This document shows, piece after piece, positions 28,083 to 36,169 of a stretch of DNA of 40,679 nucleotides. The stretch is from the NCBI GenBank assembly GCA_025363575.1, contig JANYDM010000201.1, positions 1-40,679 on the forward strand, given 5' to 3'. Position 1 is the stretch's first letter; every line of letters starts with the position of its first letter. The notes under the pieces are model-generated. The model saw nothing but the letters and a program-made list of their open reading frames with translations. It was not told the origin of the DNA and did no database searches. This DNA comes from Betaproteobacteria bacterium (lineage in GTDB: Bacteria; Pseudomonadota; Gammaproteobacteria; Burkholderiales; SG8-41). Made by a program: the position numbers and the translations under genes.

Positions 28083-29225
28083 CTATTCTAGCCGATCCTG
28101 ACAGAATGCGGCCAGTTCGACGGCGAGACTGCGCCTGGCGGCAAGGTGAGCTGCCCAAGCCGTCGCATGCCCGTCCGCGTCGACGCGGCGGACCGAGAAT
28201 GCGTGCCAGCACTCTCCTATGCCGGACGACTGCGTATTCCATGCATTGTGAAGCGCGCGTATCGGCGCCGCCGCATGATCTTCCAGCCCGCGCAAGTAGT
28301 GATCCATGAACGCGTTCAGTTTGATCAGATGGGCATCCTGTTCCTGAACGTATGCCTGCCACACCAGGGGCCGGGCAGCCCACTGCGCACGCACGAACGA
28401 ATCCTCGCCGCGCACGAAATTAACGTCACAAGCCCACAGCAGGCGATCATATTGATCCAGATCCAGGAACGGCGGAGCGACTAAGGTCAGACTGCGGTAC
28501 TGCGTGCCCGCACCGGCGTCGATAGTCCGGCCCATGATCGCCGACAGCTGTTCTAAAACGCGGCCAGCCGGCGCCACGCACACAACGGGCGATGCGGCCG
28601 ATGCCCACGCATCGACCAGTGCAGGCAGCGCCGCGTTGTCGTAACAAAATAGCGATACGCATAACGGCACAGTGTCGGTAGGTACGATGCCGAGCGAATG
28701 CCGGAAGCTGGCCACGGCAGCGGCGTCGGACTGGAACGCCGTACGTGTTTGCACCAACCCCCGTTCGATCAACAGCCCGCCGGTTTTCGCAGTGAAGCCG
28801 GGAAAGAAAAAATACTTCGTCAGCGGCAGTCGCGGGTGCGGCGATGGCAGACCGTGGCTGCCGTCCACCCATGGCTCCGCGCTCAGGTGCTCGAGGTTGA
28901 TCCATATGGGCGGCGGTGATCGCGACGCCATCGCTGCCACATAATTTTCCGGCAGACGCACGCCGAATCCCTCGATCACGATATCCGCGGGATTCACTGC
29001 CGGCATCGGCACACCCCAATGCCTCACTTCCACCGCTTCTACGCATTGGGTGTCCAGCGCGGGATCGACCCGAGCGCAGAGTTGCTGAAAAGCCGCGAGA
29101 TCGTCGACCCATAGACGAACCGAGTAGCCGAGCTCCGATGACAGCTGGCGGGCAAGACGCCAGCAAATACCAATATCGCCGTAATTATCGACGACCGAGC
29201 AGAAAATGTCCCAGGTGCGTGTCAT
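28083..29225 (-). CDS. earP: EF-P arginine rhamnosyltransferase
   Basis: Transfers rhamnose from dTDP-beta-L-rhamnose to Arg32 of EF-P in an inverting reaction. The 380-residue GT-B protein shows the key DNYGDIG (Asp13, Asp17) at the N-terminus and the [12 protein letters not shown] signature (Glu274) that binds the nucleotide sugar. The match with the Arg32 form of EF-P downstream makes the assignment secure. The ATG at 29225 lacks a clear Shine-Dalgarno sequence. A dTDP-rhamnose pathway must exist elsewhere in the genome. Confidence 0.96.
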   Translation of the reverse strand: MTRTWDIFCSVVDNYGDIGICWRLARQLSSELGYSVRLWVDDLAAFQQLCARVDPALDTQCVEAVEVRHWGVPMPAVNPADIVIEGFGVRLPENYVAAMASRSPPPIWINLEHLSAEPWVDGSHGLPSPHPRLPLTKYFFFPGFTAKTGGLLIERGLVQTRTAFQSDAAAVASFRHSLGIVPTDTVPLCVSLFCYDNAALPALVDAWASAASPVVCVAPAGRVLEQLSAIMGRTIDAGAGTQYRSLTLVAPPFLDLDQYDRLLWACDVNFVRGEDSFVRAQWAARPLVWQAYVQEQDAHLIKLNAFMDHYLRGLEDHAAAPIRALHNAWNTQSSGIGECWHAFSVRRVDADGHATAWAAHLAARRSLAVELAAFCQDRLE

Positions 29226-29283
29226 AAGGAGTTGCCGCCCGCACGTGCCTTTTGTCTAGCAGCTGTGCGCCGGGGGCGTTGCG

Positions 29284-29856
29284 CTAACCGTAGACCAGCG
29301 CGTGTACTTCGTGATGACGCGGCGGTGCTGCGGCATCGATGCTGACCGCACGTATGCCGGCGGTCTGCAGGCATCGGTTCGCGAACACCATTGCCTCGGA
29401 CTGCGATGCGGCACCCGTCTTCAATATCACCGCGGCGACGACTTCCAACTGCTTGTTGCACACCACCAGATCAAGCCGTTGCTGCGCGAGTTTGCGCATT
29501 AGATGCTCGCGTTGTGCGTGCGGTGTCGTCGGCGCCAAATCCACCAGTTCGCCCAGAGCCACGCCGGCGAAGATTTCATGGTCAGGCAGCCCTGTGCGGA
29601 AAACGTAATATAGCAGCGCTGCTGGCTGCGGCAGCAGACGCGCCTTTCTGCTGAACGCAGGCGCAGCCGGCACTGCCGCCGCCGCGGCAGGTTTTTCGAG
29701 GCCTTCGAGCGCCGCCTTCGGATTGGCTTTGAGGTCCGCCAGCAATGCCGCCATCTGGGTTGCGCGTTCGCTGCTGTTCTGGCGCTGCTTGCGGTTATAG
29801 CGCGAAATGATGAAGACCAGCATGACGATCCAGACCAACCCGAACAGATACCACAT
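29284..29856 (-). CDS. Membrane-anchored DUF2726 protein
   Basis: A 190-residue protein. One N-terminal membrane helix (about 2-18) is followed by a basic stretch (RYNRKQRQ), an Ala-rich linker, and a C-terminal DUF2726-like domain (about 70-175) with FSRKARLLPQPAALLYYVFR and RLDLVVCNKQLEVVAAVIL. The domain resembles a nuclease-like fold seen in many uncharacterised proteins, but I see no proven catalytic set. Function unknown. It starts 6 nt after the cyclic-nucleotide-binding gene, so the two are likely co-translated. Confidence 0.8.
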   Translation of the reverse strand: MWYLFGLVWIVMLVFIISRYNRKQRQNSSERATQMAALLADLKANPKAALEGLEKPAAAAAVPAAPAFSRKARLLPQPAALLYYVFRTGLPDHEIFAGVALGELVDLAPTTPHAQREHLMRKLAQQRLDLVVCNKQLEVVAAVILKTGAASQSEAMVFANRCLQTAGIRAVSIDAAAPPRHHEVHALVYG

Positions 29857-29862
29857 GCGAAA

Positions 29863-30384
29863 TCAGTCCTGCAGATAGTCGACGAGTTGTCCGCTCGTCT
29901 GGCGCAGACGCCGGCTCATCATGGTCACGATCTTCAAAAGAATATTCACGCTGAGCGGCGGATGCTCGCGGATGATACGCACGAACTGTTCGCGCGTAAG
30001 CATCACGAGAGTCGACTGTTGCGGGCACACGCAGGTCGCCGAGCGCTGCTCGCCGTCGACCAGGGCCATCTCGCCAATGGTCTTGCCGGGCTCGATCTGG
30101 CCGATGCGCTTGCTCCCGTATTTGTTGTCCTGCTTGAATATTTCGGCAGCGCCCTCGATGACCAGGCACATGAACCCACCACGATCGCCTTCGCGGAATA
30201 TGATGGTGCCCGGCACGGCGCTGTATGCCTGCACGTACCTGGTCAGCGTCTCGATCTCCTGCGGTGGGAAATCGCCGAAAAACTGGCTGCCCTGAAGCAT
30301 CGTGAGCAATTGCGTCTGGAACCCGCTGCCGCTGCCCAGCAGCTTCAGCTCCGGTTCGATCACTTTGCGATCTGACGAACTCAT
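29863..30384 (-). CDS. Stand-alone cyclic-nucleotide-binding domain protein
   Basis: A 173-residue Crp/cNMP fold without a DNA-binding domain. The beta-roll (about 35-150) includes GTIIFREGDRG and the phosphate-binding cassette GEMALVDGEQRSAT, which keeps the Glu and Arg used for cNMP binding. The C-terminal helix (MMSRRLRQTSGQL) equals the Crp dimer helix, but no helix-turn-helix follows. It may sense cAMP, cGMP or another ligand and act through a protein partner, for instance the flanking membrane proteins; this is inference. Confidence 0.85.
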   Translation of the reverse strand: MSSSDRKVIEPELKLLGSGSGFQTQLLTMLQGSQFFGDFPPQEIETLTRYVQAYSAVPGTIIFREGDRGGFMCLVIEGAAEIFKQDNKYGSKRIGQIEPGKTIGEMALVDGEQRSATCVCPQQSTLVMLTREQFVRIIREHPPLSVNILLKIVTMMSRRLRQTSGQLVDYLQD

Positions 30385-30411
30385 GCGGATCCCCGGCGGC
30401 AGCTCTGCCCG

Positions 30412-30744
30412 CTAAGACGCGGGCGCAGCCGGTTGCTGGCGGTTGCGCCGCCGGTCCAGCCACCACGCCAGCGCCGGCAGCATCAGAAACGATCCGGGCA
30501 GCGCGAGCACGATAAGATACGGGCTGATGCTGGACAAGCGCCGCAAGTGCACGTGCAACTCTTCCTTGTCTTCGGCGGTCCACAACTGCTTGTTGCGCGG
30601 CTTCATCAGCAGGGGCATCAGGCCCCTGACCTGCAGGATCTCGCTCAACAGATGTTTTTTCTCGCGCTCCGTCAGGTCGCGGATCGAGCGATAGGCGATG
30701 ACGCTGGCGCTGCGAAATTTTGCAATGCGTGAAGTGTCGTCCAT
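30412..30744 (-). CDS. Small membrane protein, LETM1-like C-terminal pattern
   Basis: A 110-residue protein with a charged N-terminal half (TEREKKHLLSEILQV) and one C-terminal membrane helix (about 76-96) in LIVLALPGSFLMLPALAWWL, ending with basic residues. The pattern around the helix recalls short LETM1-related proteins of proteobacteria, but the match is by eye and weak. It lies 27 nt upstream of the cyclic-nucleotide-binding gene and 21 nt after the YqjK-like gene. Function unknown. Confidence 0.7.
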   Translation of the reverse strand: MDDTSRIAKFRSASVIAYRSIRDLTEREKKHLLSEILQVRGLMPLLMKPRNKQLWTAEDKEELHVHLRRLSSISPYLIVLALPGSFLMLPALAWWLDRRRNRQQPAAPAS

Positions 30745-30765
30745 GGGCGGCTGCTCAGGTCGCGT

Positions 30766-31068
30766 TTACCACAACGACTGCGCGCCGGACCGGCCAAGCG
30801 AGCGATAAGCGCGCCATGCCACGAAACCACGCTTCACCCACTTCCAAGGGCCCCGCGTGCGGGTGGCCGCCAATGCGGCGACTGCGACGCCAAGGAGCAG
30901 CGGACGATCGCGCAGATAGCGCGCACCGGCCAGTCCGGCATCTGCGATTTTCAACGGTCCGCGCAGTTGCAGGACTGCCGTGCCGATATCGGCGCGTTGC
31001 ACGGCACACATCGCTACCAGCCGCGCACGCTCGCGCTCGAGATCGAAATTGGGATCGCCGCGCTTCAC
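30766..31068 (-). CDS. YqjK-like protein
   Basis: A 100-residue basic protein of the YqjK family pattern: a charged N-terminal helix (DLERERARLVAMCAVQRADI), a middle stretch LAGARYLRDRPLLLGVAVAALAA, and a basic C-terminus (WKWVKRGFVAWRAYRSL). It starts at GTG 31068, overlapping the stop of the YqjE-type gene (GTGA). The order DUF883, YqjE, YqjK equals the E. coli yqjD-yqjE-yqjK group. Confidence 0.8.
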   Translation of the reverse strand: MKRGDPNFDLERERARLVAMCAVQRADIGTAVLQLRGPLKIADAGLAGARYLRDRPLLLGVAVAALAATRTRGPWKWVKRGFVAWRAYRSLGRSGAQSLW

Positions 31069-31463
31069 GCTGACAATCTGTCGCGATCTTTCCTCAGCTC
31101 GCCAAGGCTGGCCTCAAACAGGCGGGTGCCCGCCGTGGCGCGCGCGCGCGCGGCCAGCGCAAGCGCTGCACCGATCAACAAATAGAGCAGCGCAAAAGCG
31201 CCGATTGCCAATTCGCGGTTGCTGTCCCAGAACATCACGATCACCAGGAACGTCAGCAGCAAGACACCGCAGACCAGAAAGATCACGGCACTGGCTCCCA
31301 ACAGCAGCATTTGCGCAAGCCGCAGACTCTCGGCATGCACTTCATTGGCAAGCAGTTGCAGACGCGTCTGCACTGTCGCCACCAGCGTGGCGACGAGCTG
31401 CCTGACCGAACTCAACAATCCGCCCGCGCGGGCGGCACCGGCTGTGGAATCTGCGCCGGCCAT
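31065..31463 (-). CDS. YqjE / phage-holin-family (Actinobacterial holin-X-like) membrane protein
   Basis: A 132-residue protein with an amphipathic N-terminal segment (about 15-50) and two adjacent membrane helices (about 52-80 and 86-108), then a basic tail. This is the YqjE / holin-3 superfamily 6 pattern. Despite the family name nothing here suggests a phage; in enterobacteria the protein belongs to a stationary-phase membrane set with YqjD. It lies 4 nt after the DUF883 gene. Confidence 0.82.
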   Translation of the reverse strand: MAGADSTAGAARAGGLLSSVRQLVATLVATVQTRLQLLANEVHAESLRLAQMLLLGASAVIFLVCGVLLLTFLVIVMFWDSNRELAIGAFALLYLLIGAALALAARARATAGTRLFEASLGELRKDRDRLSA

Positions 31464-31467
31464 GAAT

Positions 31468-31779
31468 CTAGCGGCGGCCGATCAGGAGCCCGACGATCAG
31501 CCCGACACCGGCGGCGAAACCGACTGCCTGCCACGGGTTCTCATGCACATAATCGTCGGTCACCCGCGCGGCCTGCTTGCTGCGCTGGACGATCACATCT
31601 TCGGTTTCAGCCATTTTGACCTTTACCGTATGCATGTGGTCCTGCATGCGCTCGCGCAGCGCCGCGACTTTTTCGCCGGCCTGGCTTGCCGTTGCCTTGA
31701 CGTACTCTTCCATATCCGTGAAAACGGTGCGGAAATCCTGAACCAGCTTATCCTTCGGAACACTTGCGTCGGAACTCAT
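31468..31779 (-). CDS. DUF883 (YqjD/ElaB-type) membrane protein
   Basis: A 103-residue protein: a helical, charged N-terminal part (about 8-75) followed by a single C-terminal membrane helix (AVGFAAGVGLIVGLLIG) and a closing RR. HENPWQAVG before the helix is the DUF883 signature. In E. coli YqjD and ElaB tie ribosomes to the inner membrane in stationary phase. ATG 31779 follows GAGGT; an upstream in-frame ATG at 31827 has no such signal. It heads a tightly spaced minus-strand run down to the DUF2726 gene, and possibly to efp. Confidence 0.87.
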   Translation of the reverse strand: MSSDASVPKDKLVQDFRTVFTDMEEYVKATASQAGEKVAALRERMQDHMHTVKVKMAETEDVIVQRSKQAARVTDDYVHENPWQAVGFAAGVGLIVGLLIGRR

Positions 31780-31850
31780 AATTACCTCTGTCAGCAGTTG
31801 AATGCATTTATCAAATGAAGCCGGCATAACGCAGGCATGGGGTTGATTAG

Positions 31851-31877
31851 GTTATAGATTTTTACCGCCCCAATCAA
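31851..31877 (-). promoter_or_regulatory. Candidate promoter for the DUF883 operon
   Basis: On the minus strand TTGATT (31877-31872) and TATAAC (31856-31851), with a short 15-nt spacer. It would give a leader of about 65 nt. The rest of the 288-bp divergent gap to the DUF4139 gene shows no other clear signal. Confidence 0.3.
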
Positions 31878-32067
31878 GGATTTTCGAGTGCGGAAAACCG
31901 CCGGATGCATAAAATCCCCCTCCCCGCCACCCCGTTTATCCGCCATTTCCCGTCGTCCAGCGGCTTTTGCGCCAGCTGTCGCTGATGAACGTTGCGGCGT
32001 AACCCCTTTGACCGGGCTTTTTCGTTTGCACGCATGACAGCCTTTTTCACCTTAAAGGAGACCGCTC

Positions 32068-33597
32068 GTGAAAAAATCCACGCAATTCAGTCTGTGCTGC
32101 CTCGCCGTCGCGTTCGCCGTCGGCGTCACTCAGGCAGCCGGCGAGGCTGCGGACAGCGGCAACGCGCTGACCATATACAGCAGCGCCCAGCCGGGCGCGA
32201 TGTCGCCCGAAATGTATCGCAATGGCGGACGCGGCCAGGCCATCCCCGGCTATGCAGTCGTGCGCCAGCAGCGCGAGATCAATTTCACGCGCGGGAGTAA
32301 CAACGTCCGGTTCAGCGACGTCGCAGCGTACATCGATCCCACCACCGTGATGTTCGAATCGCTGACCGATCCCGCAGGCACCCGCGTCGTCGAGCAGAAT
32401 TTCCAGTTCGATCTCGTCTCGCAGGACAAGGTGCTGCAAAAATACATCGACCAGACCATCAAAGTCGACCAGGTCCGCGGCAACGCCGTCGAGTCGTTCA
32501 GCGGCACGCTGCTGTCGACTGCCGGCGGCATGATCCTCAAGCGCGACGATGGTACTCTCCAGTTGCTGCCCAACAACGCCGGCATCACGCTGCCGAGCTT
32601 GCCGGGCGGGCTGATTACGCGCCCCACCCTCGTTTGGGACGTCAACGCCAGGCAGGCGGGCACCCACAGATCGCGCGTTTCGTACCAGACCAGCGGCCTC
32701 ACGTGGTGGGCGGATTACAACGTGACTTATGCTGAAGGCAGCAACGCGAATTCGTGCAAGCTCGACGTTGGCGCGTGGGTAAGCATAGTCAATCAATCAG
32801 GCGCAACTTACGCCGACGCGAAACTGAAGCTGATTGCGGGCGACGTGCAGCGTGCCCAAGTCGCGGGCAGGGCCGCGCCCGCGATGCCCTCTCCCGCCAT
32901 CATGGCGCGTCTGGAAAAAGACACGGGATTCGCCGAAAAAACGTTCTTCGAGTATCACCTGTACACGCTCGGCCGGCCGGCCACGCTCGCCGACAATTCG
33001 ACCAAGCAGATCGAGTTTTTTCCCACCGCGCGCAATGTGCCCTGCGAAAAGAAACTCGTCTATTACGGCCTGGCGCCCGGCTACTATGCTTACGGCGCGA
33101 GCCCCTATACCGATCGCAACTACGGCGTGCAAAGCAACAAGAAGGTCGACGTGTATCTCGGTTTCAGGAATTCGTCTGAAAACAACATGGGCATGCCGCT
33201 GCCCGCGGGCCGCATTCGCGTCAGCAAGCTCGACGACGCGGACAAGACGCTCGAATTCATCGGCGAAAACGTCATCGATCACACGCCGAAAAACGAAAAC
33301 GTCCTGATCAAGCTCGGCTCGGCCTTCGACGTCGTCGGCGAGCGCCGCCAGGCCGATTTCAAGATAGACACGGCGCGCAAGACCATGGCGGAGGAAATCG
33401 AAATCAAGCTGCGCAACCAGAAAAAAGAAGTAGTGACAGTTCTCGTGAAAGAAAATTTGTTCCGTTGGGTCAACTGGCAGATCACGACGAAGACGCATGA
33501 ATTCGACAAGGAAGACGCGCGCACGATAGTCTTTCCGGTGAAAATCGCCGCCGGCGCCGAAATCACATTGCGTTACACCGTACAGTACAGTTGGTGA
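32068..33597 (+). CDS. Secreted DUF4139-domain protein
   Basis: A 509-residue protein with a signal peptide (about 1-24, ending near TQAAG). The rest is soluble and beta-rich with the DUF4139 pattern: DPTTVMFESL, VSYQTSGLTWWADYNVTY, KLKLIAGDV, and a C-terminal DGRRT-like beta-sandwich region (ALTEEIEIKLRNQKKE equivalent at about 440-455). Function unknown for the family; location should be periplasm or cell surface. It starts at GTG 32068 with AAAGGAG 7 nt upstream. It is 70 nt upstream of lemA. Confidence 0.84.
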   Translation: MKKSTQFSLCCLAVAFAVGVTQAAGEAADSGNALTIYSSAQPGAMSPEMYRNGGRGQAIPGYAVVRQQREINFTRGSNNVRFSDVAAYIDPTTVMFESLTDPAGTRVVEQNFQFDLVSQDKVLQKYIDQTIKVDQVRGNAVESFSGTLLSTAGGMILKRDDGTLQLLPNNAGITLPSLPGGLITRPTLVWDVNARQAGTHRSRVSYQTSGLTWWADYNVTYAEGSNANSCKLDVGAWVSIVNQSGATYADAKLKLIAGDVQRAQVAGRAAPAMPSPAIMARLEKDTGFAEKTFFEYHLYTLGRPATLADNSTKQIEFFPTARNVPCEKKLVYYGLAPGYYAYGASPYTDRNYGVQSNKKVDVYLGFRNSSENNMGMPLPAGRIRVSKLDDADKTLEFIGENVIDHTPKNENVLIKLGSAFDVVGERRQADFKIDTARKTMAEEIEIKLRNQKKEVVTVLVKENLFRWVNWQITTKTHEFDKEDARTIVFPVKIAAGAEITLRYTVQYSW

Positions 33598-33667
33598 ATG
33601 CAGGCTGGACGCCCTTGAGCGCGATGCTATACTTCGCCGCAGACTGTGCAGACTAGGGAGAGTCGAC

Positions 33668-34240
33668 ATGGGCGTCGTTGCGATCGTTGTGCTTGGTATA
33701 GCAGTTCTTGCGCTGGTGTACCTGATCATGATTTACAACAATCTGGTCCAGGTCAAAAACAATGTATCCAAGGCGTGGGCGAATACTGACGTTCTGCTGA
33801 AGCAGCGTCACGACGAGCTGCCCAAGCTGGTCGAAACCTGCAAGCAATACATGAAATTCGAGCAGGACACGCTGCAGAAGGTGATCGACGCCCGCTCCCG
33901 CGTGTTTTCAGCGCGCGAATCTCAGGACATGAATGCGCTGGGCTCCGCCGAAGCCGGCCTGCGCACCAGCGTCGGCAACCTGTTCGCCGTTGCTGAACAA
34001 TATCCGGACCTTAAAACCAATCAGACATTTCTGCAGCTGCAAAGCCGCATCACCGGTCTTGAAAATGCGATTGCGGACCGCCGCGAGTTCTACAACGAGT
34101 CTGCCAACATCAACAACGTGCGCGTCGAGCAATTCCCCGACACCGTCATTGCGGGCATGTTCAATTTCAAGCCGGCGCAGCTGCTCGAGTTCGACACCGC
34201 TGAAAAAACCGACGTCGACGTCAAAGAACTTTTCAAGTAA
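33668..34240 (+). CDS. lemA: LemA family protein
   Basis: A 190-residue protein with one N-terminal membrane helix (about 3-22) and a long alpha-helical bundle: YNNLVQVKNNVSKAWANTDVLLKQRHDELPKLVETC and a later EQYPDLKTNQTFLQLQSRI, both family hallmarks, and FPDTVIAGMFNF close to the C-terminus. LemA proteins have no agreed function in Gram-negatives. GGGAGA before the ATG may serve as a ribosome binding site. The next gene, a GIDE-like membrane protein, is a frequent LemA neighbour. Confidence 0.93.
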   Translation: MGVVAIVVLGIAVLALVYLIMIYNNLVQVKNNVSKAWANTDVLLKQRHDELPKLVETCKQYMKFEQDTLQKVIDARSRVFSARESQDMNALGSAEAGLRTSVGNLFAVAEQYPDLKTNQTFLQLQSRITGLENAIADRREFYNESANINNVRVEQFPDTVIAGMFNFKPAQLLEFDTAEKTDVDVKELFK

Positions 34241-34264
34241 GTCCGCCCGCTGAATCACCCGCCG

Positions 34265-35152
34265 ATGAGCGGCCGCCTACGCATCCACTCGGTCAATTGG
34301 CTGACTGGCGGAGTTCACGTAACAATTCTCGCGGCCGCGGTGCACGCCGGGTCGTTGGCGGTATGGGTGTACGCTCTGGGCGCCATGTCGCTCGTCAGCT
34401 TCGCGGCGTGGACCGCCAACTACCGGCGCTATCTGCAGATTGCGGGTACACCGCTGTCCAATATCGCCACCGCTGCCCAGGGCTACGTCGAAATCGCCGG
34501 CCAGGCAGAAATGCCTGAGGGCACCCCTTTCAACTCGAAACTGTCCCTCACGCCCTGTGTCTGGTATCAGTACCAAGTTGAAGAAAAATCATCGGATAAC
34601 GAATGGTCGCTGCGGGATTCCGGCGTCAGCGACGAGCCTTTCATCGTGCGCGACCAGAGCGGGGCATGCGTAATTGACCCTGAAGGCGCAGAGACACTTT
34701 GCTCGCGCCGCAATTCCTGGACGGCGGGTGACTGCCGCTATGTCGAATGGCTGTTGCTGCCGCGGGAGACCGTCTATGCGCTCGGTGATTTCGTGACGGT
34801 CGGCGGCGCCAACAGCGAGCTGGACGTCGATACCGATGTGGGTGCTTTGCTGTCGGAGTGGAAAATGAACCAGCCGGATCTTCTCAAACGTTTCGACCTC
34901 AATCAGGACGGCGCGATCGATCTCAAGGAATGGGCGCTCGCACGCCACCAGGCAGTGCGTGACGTCGAGGCTCAGCACCGCGAAACCCGCGCGCAAGCCG
35001 GCACCAACGTGCTGCGTGCGCCCGTCGATGGGCGGCTCTTCCTCATTTCGAATTACCTGCCCGCGGATACCAGACTTAAATATTTCCTGTGGACGTGGGC
35101 GCACGCCGCGATATTTCTCGGCGCCGGCGCCGGGGCTCTCGCGCTGCGCTAA
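34265..35152 (+). CDS. GIDE-like membrane protein with an inserted EF-hand
   Basis: A 295-residue protein with one or two N-terminal membrane helices (about 17-52) and one at the C-terminus (about 272-294). Between them is a beta-rich domain (about 62-180; AAQGYVEIAGQAEMP, CVWYQYQVEE, GDCRYVEWLLLP) of the kind found in GIDE/MULAN-type 'E3 ligase-like' proteins that accompany LemA; no RING finger is seen. Residues 211-222 (DLNQDGAIDLKE) form a complete EF-hand loop with all calcium ligands. The EF-hand insertion is unusual and links it to the EF-hand kinases 1 kb downstream. Confidence 0.75.
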   Translation: MSGRLRIHSVNWLTGGVHVTILAAAVHAGSLAVWVYALGAMSLVSFAAWTANYRRYLQIAGTPLSNIATAAQGYVEIAGQAEMPEGTPFNSKLSLTPCVWYQYQVEEKSSDNEWSLRDSGVSDEPFIVRDQSGACVIDPEGAETLCSRRNSWTAGDCRYVEWLLLPRETVYALGDFVTVGGANSELDVDTDVGALLSEWKMNQPDLLKRFDLNQDGAIDLKEWALARHQAVRDVEAQHRETRAQAGTNVLRAPVDGRLFLISNYLPADTRLKYFLWTWAHAAIFLGAGAGALALR

Positions 35153-35235
35153 CCGCGCCTGCCAACAATGCATGTGGAGTTTTTAACGGCAAGCCACTAC
35201 ACTCGTTCAACCTCAAATTCGCGCCGGCAAACGAC

Positions 35236-36147
35236 ATGCGAACTGATTATCTGCTGGGCCTGACGGCCCACGGCTTTCACAAGATCTTCTATACCGACTG
35301 GGGCGACCCCGCCAGTGAACACACGGTCATCTGCGTGCATGGATTGACGCGCAACTGCCGCGACTTCGATACGCTCGCCCAGGCCCTTGCGGTGGCCTGC
35401 CGCGTCATCTGCCCCGATGTCGCAGGCCGCGGTCGCAGCGACTGGCTGTACAACAAGGATGATTACAGCTATCCGCAATATATGGCCGATATGAACGCGC
35501 TGATCGCGCGCGTTTCGGCGTGCCCGGCGGCCGCCGGGATGCTCGGCAAACTTGCGGACGCGCTGACCCGCCGCCACGGTTCGCGCTCGCTGTACTGGGT
35601 AGGCACGTCGATGGGCGGCATGCTCGGCATGCTGCTCGCCTCGCGCCCGAATTCGCCGATCCGCAAGCTCGTCGTCAACGATGTCGGGCCGTTGATTCCC
35701 AAAGCCTCGCTCGAGCGCATCGCGATGTATGTCGGCAAAGACCCGCGTTTCAAGACGCTGGCGGAACTCGAGGGCTATGTGCGCACGGTGTCGGCGCCAT
35801 TCGGACCGTTGACGGACGCGCAATGGCATCACCTGACCGTAACGGGCGCCAAACAACACGCAGATGGTACGTGGGGCATGAGTTACGATCCGGACCTGGC
35901 GGCGCCGTTTCGCAAAGGGCCGCCGCAGGATGTCGATCTGTGGAATTACTGGGACACTATCACCTGCCCCACGCTCGTACTGCGCGGTGCCGAATCCGAT
36001 TTGCTACTGAAAGAAACCGCCGCAGAAATGCAGAAGCGCGGGCCGCGTGCGCATCTCGTGGAATTCGCGGGCATCGGCCATGCGCCCATGCTGATGGCGG
36101 ATGACCAGATCAAGGTGGTGAAAGATTTTCTGCTGGCGCCGGAATAG
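35236..36147 (+). CDS. Alpha/beta hydrolase
   Basis: A 303-residue enzyme with the alpha/beta-hydrolase fold. CVHGLTRNCRDFD is the oxyanion-hole strand loop, GTSMGG the nucleophile elbow (Ser125), GAESD the acid (Asp255), and GIGHAP the histidine (His282), so the triad is complete. The lid region has VSAPFGPLTDAQW. Close relatives are annotated only as hydrolases or esterases; no signal peptide is seen, so it acts in the cytoplasm. ATG 35236 begins the conserved part; the upstream open frame overlaps the previous gene. It converges on kinase 1, with 22 nt between the stops. Confidence 0.88.
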   Translation: MRTDYLLGLTAHGFHKIFYTDWGDPASEHTVICVHGLTRNCRDFDTLAQALAVACRVICPDVAGRGRSDWLYNKDDYSYPQYMADMNALIARVSACPAAAGMLGKLADALTRRHGSRSLYWVGTSMGGMLGMLLASRPNSPIRKLVVNDVGPLIPKASLERIAMYVGKDPRFKTLAELEGYVRTVSAPFGPLTDAQWHHLTVTGAKQHADGTWGMSYDPDLAAPFRKGPPQDVDLWNYWDTITCPTLVLRGAESDLLLKETAAEMQKRGPRAHLVEFAGIGHAPMLMADDQIKVVKDFLLAPE

Positions 36148-36169
36148 CAACCGGCGCGGCGCAAAGCTG

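Noticed and set aside
31065..31463. Prophage remnant suggested by the holin-family name
   Set aside because: The neighbours are YqjD- and YqjK-type genes and no phage gene is present; the family name is historical.
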